Source: Oceanobacter antarcticus
Lineage (GTDB): Bacteria; Pseudomonadota; Gammaproteobacteria; Pseudomonadales; Oceanobacteraceae
NCBI RefSeq assembly: GCF_044962685.1
Contig: NZ_JBBKTX010000020.1
Span: forward strand, 30,897-94,896
DNA: 64,000 nt
Reading direction: 5' to 3'
How positions within the stretch are numbered: the first letter of the stretch is position 1; every line of letters starts with the position of its first letter. The translations under genes and the position numbers were made by a program. Shown here in pieces: positions 46,127-54,681 of the stretch. Under the pieces are notes generated by a model. That model did not search any database. It saw only the letters and a program-made list of their open reading frames with translations, and was not told where the DNA came from.

Positions 46127-46578
46127 GTACGTCAGGATAAGCTGGCGTTGAATAAAGGGTGGAAGTCCCTGTGGGGTAAGAGCTAACCACTCGCCCCAGC
46201 CTCGAGCTATGCGCTTGTGCGGGTAACCTCACAAGTGAAGTGTTAGCAGAGGTGCTTGCAGGCTAGGTATTGAGCCACGCAATCAATTGTCCCGAGTGCT
46301 GATGCAGTTAAGCGATGCAGAAAGCAATATGTTATCCGCCGTTAGGGTAAGGCGGCTCGCAACTCGGCGGGGTCGTAGACCCTATGCATGCAAGTACATT
46401 CAACGTGCGGAACCTAAGAGATCCTGAACGATGTCTCTTCAAATTGAGCCTTGAGATAGTAAGTTGTGAATCGAAAACCGAGTAATACAATTTATCGAAT
46501 CGCCAGGAAGTCGAACAAAACCATAGTACTGGAGAAGCTCGCGAACAATGCTTTTAGCTATAGTAAGCAGCGGAGTGG

Positions 46579-47977
46579 GTGGAGGGAAGGGTTTTGACTG
46601 AGAGGAACGCGAATGAGTTCGACCGTGGCCAGACGCAGAGCTGGAATCCCGCGATGTCAGGGCTTGCTTGCGTACGTCAAATCGCAAAGAAAGATAAGCA
46701 GCAATCATTCACGGCCTTGATGCACCATCTTACTCTGGATTTGCTCCGCCAGAGTTTTTATCAACTTAAGCGGCAGGCAGCGAAAGGGGTAGATGGCGTC
46801 AGTTGGTATCGCTATCAAGAGGAGCTGGAGAACCGGTTACTGGATTTACACTCGCGCATACAGCAGGACCGCTACAAACCAAAACCCGCACGGCGTGTTT
46901 ACATTCCGAAGGGAAATGGCGAACAGCGACCGCTCAGTATTCAGTGCATTGAGGATAAGCTTGTGCAGCAGGCGGTAGTCACACTCCTCAATGAAATCTA
47001 TGAAACCGACTTCAAAGGGTTTTCTTACGGTTTTAGGCCGGGACGCAGTCAGCATGATGCGTTAGATGCGCTCACCTACGGGATTTGTAAAAAGAAAGTG
47101 AATTGGGTGTTGGATCTGGATATACGTCAGTTCTTCGATACAGTAGAGCATGACTGGCTCATCCGAATGATTCAACACCGTGTACGAGATAAGCGACTGA
47201 TTAAGCTGATTACTCGCTGGATTAAGGTGGGTGTAGTTGATGAGGGCGGCGCAAGGAGACCGACAAGCTGTGGTTTACCACAGGGAGCAGTCATATCACC
47301 TTTGCTATCCAATATTTACCTGCACTATGCGTTTGACCTTTGGAGTCACCAGTGGCGGAAAACGAGAGCAAAAGGCGAGGTGCTCGTTGTGCGCTATGCC
47401 GATGATGCCGTGCTGTGCTTTCAGGACAAATGGGATGCGAACGAGTATCTGGCGCGACTTCACCAAAGGCTCAATAAATTTGGTTTAGCCGTACACCCAG
47501 AAAAAACACGACTCATCCGATTTGGCCGCTACGCCAGGGAGCAGTGCGTGCGACGTAAAGAAGGGAAGCCGGAATCATTCGACTTTCTGGGATTTACGCA
47601 TTACTGCACGAAGCGACGAAATGGTGAGTTTCAGGTGGGACGTAAGACCATCAGAAAGCGACTGGTAAATCAGATCAGTGCGGTGCAGCGTGAACTACGG
47701 CGACGAATGCATGAGCCCGTAGGCCTTTACCCTTAAATGGCTAAGGTCGGTGCTGACAGGGCACATGAACTATTACAGTGTGCCAGGTAATGGTCGGAGT
47801 GTTTCATTGTTCCATTATGAAATAGTGAACCGCTGGTTCAAAATACTTCGCCGTCGGAGTCAGCGTTTCACGCTTATTTGGGAGAGGTTCGGCCCTTGGG
47901 TCAGACGTTTGCTTCCGGCAGTACGCGTTGTTCATCCTTATCCAGAAATGCGATTTAGCGTTAAATACTCGAAGTAG
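46579..47977 (+). pseudogene. ltrA: Group II intron reverse transcriptase/maturase, frameshifted
   Basis: Encodes the intron reverse transcriptase. RT blocks are visible in order: KGVDGVSWYRYQEELENRLL, RVYIPKGNGEQRPLSIQCIE, YGFRPGRSQHDALDAL, DLDIRQFFDTVEHDWL, GLPQGAVISPLLSNIYLHY, the active site VRYADDAVL, and HPEKTRLIRFGR with the following thumb region. The frame stops at 47736 (HEPVGLYP), while the maturase tail (WLRSVLTGHMNYYSVPGNGR ... RFSVKYSK) continues in another frame to 47977. One extra G near 47722 (GTAGGCC for an expected GTAGCC) accounts for the break. No HNH domain follows. The start is uncertain: GTG at 46579 or ATG at 46654. The broken frame suggests an inactive protein unless frameshifting or trans-acting help occurs. 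Confidence 0.85.
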
Positions 47978-48010
47978 GAGCCGTATGCGTTAGTAGCGCA
48001 CGTACGGATC
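47978..48010 (+). ncRNA. Group II intron domain V
   Basis: A 33-base hairpin starting GAGCCGTATGCG and ending CGCACGTACGGATC, with loop TTAGTAG. It is the most conserved, catalytic element of group II introns and lies immediately after the maturase stop codon. Confidence 0.88.
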
Positions 48011-48126
48011 TGTACGGGGGGCATCGGGTGACCGGTGTTCCTACCGTGACCATAGAAATGTAGAGAATTTACTTCAAAGTAGCTATTGGGCGATGATTGT
48101 AGATCTACAAGAATTGGTAGCTATCA

Positions 48127-48343
48127 ATGATTCGCTTCAAATTGAAAGAGTTAATCGCTGACAAATCCTTCAAGGAAGGACGACGCATCACGATTGAAGA
48201 AGTAGCTAACGCGACAGGCGTACACCGAACCACATTGTCGAAAATTGCGATACAGCACAACAACCGACGTGCTGGATGCGCTGTGTGAGTTCTTTGACTG
48301 TGAGGTTGGAGAGATTGCGGAGCGGGTGAGAAGTCTGGACTAG
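48127..48343 (+). pseudogene. XRE/Cro-type HTH regulator, frameshifted
   Basis: The first frame encodes MIRFKLKELIADKSFKEGRR, ITIEEVANATGVHRTTLSKIA, then runs out of family similarity and stops. The expected second half (YSTTTDVLDALCEFFDCEVG EIAERV) continues in the next frame to a TAG at 48343. The total length is one base more than a multiple of three, so a single inserted base near 48248 explains it. The intact form would be a ~71-residue YozG-like single-domain regulator. It ends 11 bases before the glycosyltransferase operon and was probably its regulator. Confidence 0.8.
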
Positions 48344-48354
48344 TTTGAAGTCTT

Positions 48355-50697
48355 ATGCTCAAGTCTGATCGAAACTATGGAACGACAAAAAGTTTGAAAT
48401 CAACATCTCTGAAAATCGTCGTAATTATCGCGACCTGTAATCGTCCAGAATTACTGAAGTCTCGCGCTCTGCCATCCATTGTTGGCCAAACGATTACTCC
48501 AGACTACCTCGTCATTTGCGATGACTCTGAATCCGATAACAAGGTAATCAATAGATCAATCGCCAACTCTATTTCCCCTTCTGGGTGTAGTGTCCTTTAC
48601 CTCGAAAATCATCGAACCATTGGGGCTAGCGGCTGCTGGAACTCGGCCGTTGATCTGGTTGTGCGAGAATTTGGGAATACGTCGAATATCGTATTAGCCT
48701 TTCTGGATGATGACGATTCCTGGTCACCCGAGTATCTGGAAACTTGCCTGAACTTCATGAACTGCAATCAGCTGGATATGGTAGCTACCGGTATTCAAAG
48801 AATTGAAGGGTGGCAAGAATATCCAGTAAGTACATTGGCTCCCGATCAACTGAATCCAGATTTATTTATGGTGGGTAACCCTGGAATTCAAGGATCCAAT
48901 CTCTTTCTAAAACTGGATTTGTTCCTGAAGGCAGGTTGTTTTGACGAATCACTAAGCAGTGCAACAGATAGAGATCTGTGCATTCGCATTGCTGATTTAG
49001 GTAACGTTCGCTACTCGGCAGTTCAAAGGTCACTGGTGCAGCACTACGCCGAGCCATCGCGTCCAAGGCTTAGTACCAAAGGATCTGAAGCAAAACTCAA
49101 TGGGCTTACTCTGTTTTGGCAAAAATACTCGGGCAGAATGTCCCGAGAACAGCGAATAAAGTTCACCACAAGAGCCGAAGCACTCTTCAATTGGGAGGCT
49201 CCTCTATCAGGATCGTCACATAACCTGAGGGCAGCAAGTGTCAGTCAATCTTTTGAGACGGCACCTGAGTACAAACCAGGGACACTGATCGTTGGAATAA
49301 TTTCATCTGAACCCGAGGTATTACTCCCGCTACTGCAGAACCTGAGCCATTTGAAGTCATGCGACAGCATCACTTCTCTGAAAGTGCTCTTACTGGATAA
49401 CCATTGCCCAGTAGCAGCTTTGAGTTCGGTCACTCAACAGCTGTTGTCGCAAAATATGGATTTGACGGTTATTTCACCATCACAGTTCGAGACAGGTGCT
49501 CAGGAGGGGCTGTTTGGTAACAACCTGAAAATTCGGTTTGGAGTGCAGCAAAGTATTGCTGTCTCCAGAACCATGATTCAACGATATCTCGGTCTGGAGA
49601 TGAATAAGTGCCCAGGAGCTATTGGCTGGCTGTTGGACGATGATATGCGCGTTGATGCCAGAGCGCTTCAGTACCTGCCATGGCTGCCCGCATTCAGAGA
49701 TAATCGCATAGATGTGTTATTGGGCGCTTATGAGGGCTCTTCCCCCAATCCGCCATTGAATGGACTCAGAGTGCAGTTAATGGACCTTGTTCATAACCTG
49801 CAATGGCTGAATAGCTTGCCGCAAAATATCGCGCTGCCAGATAGAGCGACAGAAAATGTAGATATACGCAAGCAATTCCCCGACTACTACTACGACTTGT
49901 CTCGCAAGCACTCTGCTCATTTGGAAAAGCCTATGTGGCTTGAACCCGTTTACGAATATGAAACGGTTGCTGAGGCTCGTGCACGTCTAATTGCTGGGGC
50001 AACCGGTATTCTGAATGGAGATCCGCTGACCAGAGGCATTGTGGCCAAGCTCTGCAAAAATCCGATCATTGAAGCAGCGGAGTCGGTCAACCGAGGTGGA
50101 TGTACGTTTGTCCTCAATCCTGATGCGCTCAACCTGACGCCCAATACCATTTTACAAATCGAAGGCAGGGATGCTCGCCGATCTGACATGATCTGGGCCG
50201 TTGTCAATCGCCACTATCGCGGCATGAACATTAAAGCGGTGAGCTTTCCTGTTCAGCACATTGGCCGAATTAACGTAACGCCATCAGTCAATGCCGATAA
50301 GGTTCTGGCTGAGGTTGTGGGATCTGCTCTTTATGCGGGCTTAACCAGCTTTCTGAAAGAGCACAGCAACCATCGGCTGAGGTTTACCGATCTGGAAATT
50401 GAACAAATATGCGAGCTTTCAACAGCAAGCATGAGCCAAAGGCTGGAGCTCCTGAAAATCAGCATGATGCGCATTCAAGGGCTTGCAGAGACACTGGATC
50501 ATATCGATACTTCCAATGAGCTTTCAGAGCTTCACCAATATCTGAAAGATGACTTCAGTACTGAAAACATTCTCACCATCATTTCATGGGCAAGAAAACT
50601 ATCGAAAGCCGATATTCAGACTTTTTTAGCTCACTTGACTCTGGAGGCCGACGACTATGCGGCCGCATCAAATCTGCAAATGACCAACATCCAATAA
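48355..50697 (+). CDS. Two-domain glycosyltransferase (GT2-like, tandem)
   Basis: 780 residues with two GT-A-like domains in one chain. Domain 1 (about residues 20-260) has the nucleotide-sugar start IVVIIATCNRPELLKSRALP, the metal-binding run LAFLDDDDSW (Asp 118-121) and SSATDRDLCIRIADLG. Domain 2 (about residues 310-640) has TLIVGIISSEPEVLLPLLQN and IGWLLDDDMRVDARALQYLP (Asp 428-430). A helical C-terminus of about 110 residues follows. There is no signal or membrane segment, so it is cytosolic. Acceptor and sugar are unknown. The ribosome site (TTGAAG) is weak. First gene of a tight four-gene operon, with a lower GC content than the flanking chromosome. Confidence 0.8.
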   Translation: MLKSDRNYGTTKSLKSTSLKIVVIIATCNRPELLKSRALPSIVGQTITPDYLVICDDSESDNKVINRSIANSISPSGCSVLYLENHRTIGASGCWNSAVDLVVREFGNTSNIVLAFLDDDDSWSPEYLETCLNFMNCNQLDMVATGIQRIEGWQEYPVSTLAPDQLNPDLFMVGNPGIQGSNLFLKLDLFLKAGCFDESLSSATDRDLCIRIADLGNVRYSAVQRSLVQHYAEPSRPRLSTKGSEAKLNGLTLFWQKYSGRMSREQRIKFTTRAEALFNWEAPLSGSSHNLRAASVSQSFETAPEYKPGTLIVGIISSEPEVLLPLLQNLSHLKSCDSITSLKVLLLDNHCPVAALSSVTQQLLSQNMDLTVISPSQFETGAQEGLFGNNLKIRFGVQQSIAVSRTMIQRYLGLEMNKCPGAIGWLLDDDMRVDARALQYLPWLPAFRDNRIDVLLGAYEGSSPNPPLNGLRVQLMDLVHNLQWLNSLPQNIALPDRATENVDIRKQFPDYYYDLSRKHSAHLEKPMWLEPVYEYETVAEARARLIAGATGILNGDPLTRGIVAKLCKNPIIEAAESVNRGGCTFVLNPDALNLTPNTILQIEGRDARRSDMIWAVVNRHYRGMNIKAVSFPVQHIGRINVTPSVNADKVLAEVVGSALYAGLTSFLKEHSNHRLRFTDLEIEQICELSTASMSQRLELLKISMMRIQGLAETLDHIDTSNELSELHQYLKDDFSTENILTIISWARKLSKADIQTFLAHLTLEADDYAAASNLQMTNIQ

Positions 50698-50708
50698 GGA
50701 AGTACAAG

Positions 50709-51773
50709 ATGAAACTGGCACTGGACAATTGGTGCACTCTGCCCACCCCAATAGGCGATTTCCGAATGTATGACACAGGCCTAGAGGAAGTTAGTGTTAT
50801 TTCTATGGGAGATATTCAGGCTGTCGGCTCCAAACCTTTGTTTCGCGTTCATTCCTCTTGCAAAGCCTCCGAGGTTTTCGGAGCACTAGATTGCGACTGT
50901 GCAGACCAGCTACGAGAAGCAATGAAGCTCATGGCCATTGAGGGCAGCGGTTTGATTGTTTATCAACATCAGGAAGGACGCGGCCACGGGCTTTCACTGA
51001 AGATTAAAGCCGTAAAAGCCATGGAACACGATGGGTTGGATACTGCAGAAGCATTTGAGAAATTGGGGCTGGAGCAAGATAAACGCAGCTACCCGGAAGC
51101 CGTTGCAGTTCTACAACAACTAGGAATAAACGAAGTTCGTCTCGTTTCCAACAACCCACGTAAAGCCGCGTTCCTTAATACCCATGGCATTCAGACTTCT
51201 GGTGTAAATACTCATCCGAACATTCGCCCTGAAAATGCCAACTACCTGCAAACCAAGAATGCAAAACTGGGCCACCAGCTCCCTCTGGACGACCAGCTTC
51301 AATCTGAGTCACCCATTCATTTTTATCACTCTGACCAGCCTTGGGGAGAGTTTTCCAATTTCTCGAAACACGCAGTATTTCTGAATGGCAAAATCTGGCC
51401 AACCGTAGAGCACTATTATCAAGCGCAGAAATTTTCTGATCCGATGCATCAGGAGCAAATTCGCTGCTGCTTGACGCCAATGAAAGCCAAAACGGCTGCC
51501 TACGAATTATCAGACCAGTATGGGCGAACCGACTGGGTCAATGTTCGTGAGCAGATCATGCTCCAGGCGCTCGAAGCCAAGTTTGAACAGCATCCGGATC
51601 TGGCCAATAAGCTGATGTCATCCGGTGACAGACAGCTGGTTGAGTTCACCGAAAAAGATGATTTCTGGGGCGATTCTGGCGATGGTTCAGGCCAAAACCG
51701 TCTCGGACAGCTATTGATGCAAGTTCGTGCTGAAATCAGACAGCAAAGCATTCACACAAAAGCTTTGGTCTAA
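50709..51773 (+). CDS. GTP cyclohydrolase II-NADAR fusion protein
   Basis: 354 residues. Residues 1-175 form a RibA-type GTP cyclohydrolase II with zinc ligands C51, C62 and C64 at exactly the E. coli spacing, the phosphate-binding segment QEGRG-x-GL (89-94), Asp124/Arg126 corresponding to the catalytic pair, and VRLVSNNPRKA. Residues 203-345 form a NADAR (YbiA/COG3236) domain: FYHSDQPWGEFSNFSKHAVF, WPTVEHYYQAQKFSDP and a C-terminal FWGDSGDGSGQNRLGQLLMQ. GCH II opens GTP to a diaminopyrimidine ribosyl phosphate, and NADAR homologues hydrolyse that compound's N-glycosidic bond, so the fusion would yield a free triaminopyrimidinone and ribose 5-phosphate. The start ATG follows AAGGAAG. No other riboflavin genes are present, indicating a dedicated pathway. 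Confidence 0.88.
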   Translation: MKLALDNWCTLPTPIGDFRMYDTGLEEVSVISMGDIQAVGSKPLFRVHSSCKASEVFGALDCDCADQLREAMKLMAIEGSGLIVYQHQEGRGHGLSLKIKAVKAMEHDGLDTAEAFEKLGLEQDKRSYPEAVAVLQQLGINEVRLVSNNPRKAAFLNTHGIQTSGVNTHPNIRPENANYLQTKNAKLGHQLPLDDQLQSESPIHFYHSDQPWGEFSNFSKHAVFLNGKIWPTVEHYYQAQKFSDPMHQEQIRCCLTPMKAKTAAYELSDQYGRTDWVNVREQIMLQALEAKFEQHPDLANKLMSSGDRQLVEFTEKDDFWGDSGDGSGQNRLGQLLMQVRAEIRQQSIHTKALV

Positions 51774-51781
51774 TTCTGCGT

Positions 51782-53215
51782 ATGTGTGGAATCCTGTTGC
51801 TTAAAGGGCAGACGGCTATTAGCAGACTGCCAACACTGATGAATCGTATTCACCACCGTGGGCCAGATGATCAAAGCATATGGTCTGAAGGAGATACTGC
51901 GCTTGGGTTTGTTAGGCTCGCTATCAATGGAGATCTGATAGAAGGGCAGCAGCCGTGCGCTGACGGAGCTTTGGCCAGTGCATTTAATGGCGAAATCTAT
52001 AACTTCAAGGATCTGGCACAGCGTTACGGTTTGGGCCATTACTGCAGTGACACCCTGATTATCTTGCCGCTTTTCCAACTGCTTGGCCCAGAGATTATCC
52101 ATCAACTCGATGGCTTCTACTCCGGAGTTATTGTTAATAACGAAGCACAAAAAGTCGTTTGCCTGCGCGACCATATGGGTAAAAAACCACTGTTTTTCGG
52201 TTTCTCCGAAGGCGACCTTTTCATCACCAGCGAGCTAAAAGCACTGAATCACATCGATTGTTTTGAGCCACTGCCGATAGGTGTCTCTGAAATCGACCTG
52301 ACCTCTGGCACAGTTACCCAAATCCTTGATCATCAAGCACAAGCAACCACTAACAACTTGAATGAACTTCTGCACAACGCCGTTCTCAAGCGCCTGCCTG
52401 ATTCTGAACAGCCGCTAGGTCTTTTCCTGAGTGGTGGCTTGGACAGTTCTCTGATTGCCAGCATCGCCTCAAAATACAGAGACGATATCCATTACTTCAC
52501 GTTGGGTACCGAAGAAGGGTCAGATCACCAAGCCGTTCAGACAGTAATTGAAGCCCTGAATTTGAAGAAGGTCACCTTCGTTCCATTGCCATCCAAATCA
52601 GAAATCCCAGCCCTGATTGAAAACATTGTGCTTGCCACCGAAAGCTACAACCCGTCCATCGTCAGCAACGGTCTGGCAACCTGGTTACTGGCACGTGCCG
52701 CAAGGCAAGCAGGTATCAAGGTTGTACTAACAGGAGAAGGTGCTGACGAACTGTTCGGTGGCTACCATCAGTTCAGCCAGACAGATCCATGGAGAGAAAC
52801 GCGTCGCCAGCTCATTCAGGACATGCAGTTCACCGAATTACGCAGACTGGACATGGCCAGCATGGCTCATAGCATCGAAGCACGTTGTCCGTTTCTGGAT
52901 GCCAAGCTCCGTTCACTGAGTGATCAGTTTGAATTCGAACAGTTTTACAGAAGTAACCAAAACAAGGTCTCTCTCAGAAGCAGCTTTGAAACCTACTTGC
53001 CAGAGAGCATTCTGCAACGCCGCAAAACCTCCTGTGATGTTGGCAGCGGTATTCGAGGCATGGTTGTTTGCCTGAAACGTAATGGACGATCAGAACGGGA
53101 GGAGCTGCGGGATATTTGGAAACAGCACTTTCCGTTTGATCACTCTCACCCATATTTCCATCAATACGCTGCATTCGATCGCTTCATCGACCAGCGCGGA
53201 GAAGAGCACAAGTGA
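51782..53215 (+). CDS. Asparagine synthetase (glutamine-hydrolysing)-like amidotransferase
   Basis: 477 residues, about 80-150 shorter than standard AsnB. The Ntn glutaminase domain starts with the nucleophile Cys 2 (MCGILLLKG) and has RIHHRGPDDQS, LAINGDLIEGQQP and the AFNGEIYN motif. The synthetase domain has the PP-loop GLFLSGGLDSSLIAS and VVLTGEGADELFGGYHQF with HSIEARCPFLDAKL, so both active sites look intact. Together with the neighbours this suggests ATP-dependent amide formation on a metabolite rather than bulk asparagine synthesis; that is inference. It starts 8 bases after the GCH II-NADAR gene and overlaps the next gene by 4 bases. Confidence 0.88.
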   Translation: MCGILLLKGQTAISRLPTLMNRIHHRGPDDQSIWSEGDTALGFVRLAINGDLIEGQQPCADGALASAFNGEIYNFKDLAQRYGLGHYCSDTLIILPLFQLLGPEIIHQLDGFYSGVIVNNEAQKVVCLRDHMGKKPLFFGFSEGDLFITSELKALNHIDCFEPLPIGVSEIDLTSGTVTQILDHQAQATTNNLNELLHNAVLKRLPDSEQPLGLFLSGGLDSSLIASIASKYRDDIHYFTLGTEEGSDHQAVQTVIEALNLKKVTFVPLPSKSEIPALIENIVLATESYNPSIVSNGLATWLLARAARQAGIKVVLTGEGADELFGGYHQFSQTDPWRETRRQLIQDMQFTELRRLDMASMAHSIEARCPFLDAKLRSLSDQFEFEQFYRSNQNKVSLRSSFETYLPESILQRRKTSCDVGSGIRGMVVCLKRNGRSEREELRDIWKQHFPFDHSHPYFHQYAAFDRFIDQRGEEHK

Positions 53216-53907
53216 GTGCTCCAAGAAGAGCTACATCAAGCCTCGAGGCTGCAGAGGCCTTGTTGTTACACCACTTTCGCACGCAGCCATTCCATAACCT
53301 AAATCTTCTGTACAACAACGGAAAGCCATTAGGTCTACCGGGCGGCACATGCTCCGATAAGGCACTCAGCTATCTAACTGATGCCAGAAAGCTTGGATTT
53401 GATGCACACCTTCATACGGCCTTTATGGGTGGTCAGGAAATCCATCGCCTGGCCAGACTTCATATCGATGGGGAAACCTACTTCGCAGATGTTGGTAATG
53501 GCTGGCCAGCCATCAAACTGATCCCGGCCTCTCGAAACATTGAGTATTCTTGCTTTGGGATGAGGTATAGAACCGAAGTAGATGGTGACTGGGTCAAAGT
53601 CTTCCATAAACGCCAGGGAAAAGAATCCCTGCAAATGGAGATAAAGCTTCAGCCTAGCCGCGAGGAAGATATTCTTGAGGATATCAAGGCCAGATACAGC
53701 TCCGGGATTAAATATCCCTTTTCCAACAGCGTTCGGTTCTCAGCCATAGTGGACAACAGCTTTCTGTTTTTGCGGGGAGAAAGCCTTCAGCTTTATGGTG
53801 CCGAGCATTTTCAGGTTGTCGATGGACTATCAGCAGAGTCGATTCCAGAAGTGCTTAAAAACCATTTCGGCCATAGCTATCCGGCCCCAGTACCTTCAGC
53901 AACGTAA
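53212..53907 (+). CDS. Arylamine N-acetyltransferase-like acyltransferase
   Basis: 231 residues resembling the NAT fold, with a Cys-His-Asp triad: C47 in GLPGGTCSDKALSY, H78 in GQEIHRLARLHIDG and D93 in YFADVGNGWP. Family members move acyl groups from CoA or carrier thioesters to amines, and in some natural-product pathways form macrocyclic amides. It starts with a GTG overlapping the preceding stop (GTGA). The stop codon (53905-53907) lies inside the IS66 left terminal repeat, so the last residue(s) may derive from insertion and the native C-terminus could be lost. Confidence 0.72.
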   Translation: MSAPRRATSSLEAAEALLLHHFRTQPFHNLNLLYNNGKPLGLPGGTCSDKALSYLTDARKLGFDAHLHTAFMGGQEIHRLARLHIDGETYFADVGNGWPAIKLIPASRNIEYSCFGMRYRTEVDGDWVKVFHKRQGKESLQMEIKLQPSREEDILEDIKARYSSGIKYPFSNSVRFSAIVDNSFLFLRGESLQLYGAEHFQVVDGLSAESIPEVLKNHFGHSYPAPVPSAT

Positions 53908-53927
53908 ACGCTCAAACAACCCCATCT
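53904..53927 (+). repeat. IS66 left terminal inverted repeat
   Basis: A 24-base repeat beginning GTAAACGCTCAAAC, the typical GTAA start of IS66-family elements. It is the exact inverted complement of the right repeat at 46104-46126 plus 48051. It opens the second IS66 copy, whose tnpA follows 56 bases later. Confidence 0.85.
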
Positions 53928-53983
53928 AAAATCACTACTCAATTCATTCTAAGCTGTCTTCAAATTCTTCAACGAGACAGCTC

Positions 53984-54271
53984 ATGACTAAATCCGAACA
54001 ATGGCAGCAGCACATCAACCTTTGGCGTACCAGTGGTTTATCCCAGGTCGCCTTTTGCAAACAACACAACCTTGCTATGCATAACCTTCAATATTGGCGT
54101 AAACGTTTATCGCCCGGTTCTGAGCCGGTGGTGGACAAGCCAAAGGCTTTGATTCCAATCACCGTGACCTCACCCTCTCCGGCGCGGTTAAGGTTGGGTG
54201 CACAAGCCATCATTGAGCTACCAACTGAAGCCTTACCGGATCCGGTATTTTTCAACCTAGTTATCCGATAA
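53984..54271 (+). CDS. tnpA: IS66-family accessory protein TnpA (element truncated)
   Basis: 95 residues with the IS66 TnpA layout: an N-terminal helix-turn-helix (EQWQQHINLWRTSGLSQVAF, CKQHNLAMHNLQYWRKRL), then a basic/Pro-rich linker and a short strand region (ARLRLGAQAIIELP). IS66 elements need tnpA, tnpB and tnpC; tnpB and tnpC are absent here because IS3-derived sequence begins directly afterwards. This fragment is therefore not autonomous. Confidence 0.88.
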   Translation: MTKSEQWQQHINLWRTSGLSQVAFCKQHNLAMHNLQYWRKRLSPGSEPVVDKPKALIPITVTSPSPARLRLGAQAIIELPTEALPDPVFFNLVIR

Positions 54272-54279
54272 ACCATTAA

Positions 54280-54681
54280 TCAGGCTGCCCTCTCCACAGC
54301 CTGTGTTTCTTTCTCTTTGAGTGGGTTCAAGGTCACCTTATCCTGCCAACGCAGATTGCGGATTCTCTTCTGGCTCCAACGTTCCGGGTGTTCTTTCATT
54401 GCCATTTCGCAGACGTGTTTTCTCTGTTTCAGAACCCGCTTGTCTTGCCCTTGATGGCGTTGCTCGGGCGTCACTAAGCGGATACCGCTATGGCGGTGTT
54501 CTTCGTTGTAATAGCGAGCAAACGTCAGCATCCATTTCCGTGCGTGAGCGTGTCAAAACCGCCTGACGGCCACTGCGGGCTGTATTTCAACGTTCGGAAC
54601 AATGACTCAGAATAGGCGTTGTCGTTGCTGACGCGTGGTCGACTGTGGCTACTGCGGATGCCCCACTGTGTCAGCATAGTT
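54280..54681 (-). pseudogene. IS3-family transposase OrfB C-terminal remnant, frameshifted
   Basis: The minus strand encodes the C-terminal end of an IS3-type DDE transposase. Upstream portion: MLTQWGIRSSHSRPRVSNDN and AYSESLFRTLKYSPQWPSGG, reading to a stop. Downstream portion: MLTFARYYNEEHRHSGIRLV with TPEQRHQGQDKRVLKQRKHV, ending at 54280. The two lie in different frames, broken near 54545 by a lost base. The N-terminal catalytic Asp region and orfA are missing. Confidence 0.82.

Larger units (their letters stand above)
46127..48050 (+). mobile_element. Group II intron, 1924 bp
   Basis: A complete-looking group II intron. Its 5' part (46127-46578) is structured noncoding sequence starting GTACGTCAGG. 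An intron-encoded reverse transcriptase/maturase follows, then domain V at 47978-48010 (GAGCCGTATGCG, loop, CGCACGTACGG) and domain VI. A candidate branch-point A at 48043 lies seven bases before the 3' end (ACCGTGAC). The end points are supported by exact restoration of the IS66 terminal repeat on joining the flanks. A candidate EBS1, TAAGCG (46309-46314), can pair with the last six exon bases CGTTTA, with one G-U pair. The intron-encoded protein lacks an endonuclease domain. Confidence 0.85.

Noticed and set aside
46128..48126. Target-site duplication flanking the IS66 ends
   Set aside because: The bases after the restored right end (ATAGAAAT) do not match those before the left end (TCAGCAAC), so no direct duplication spans the cargo.
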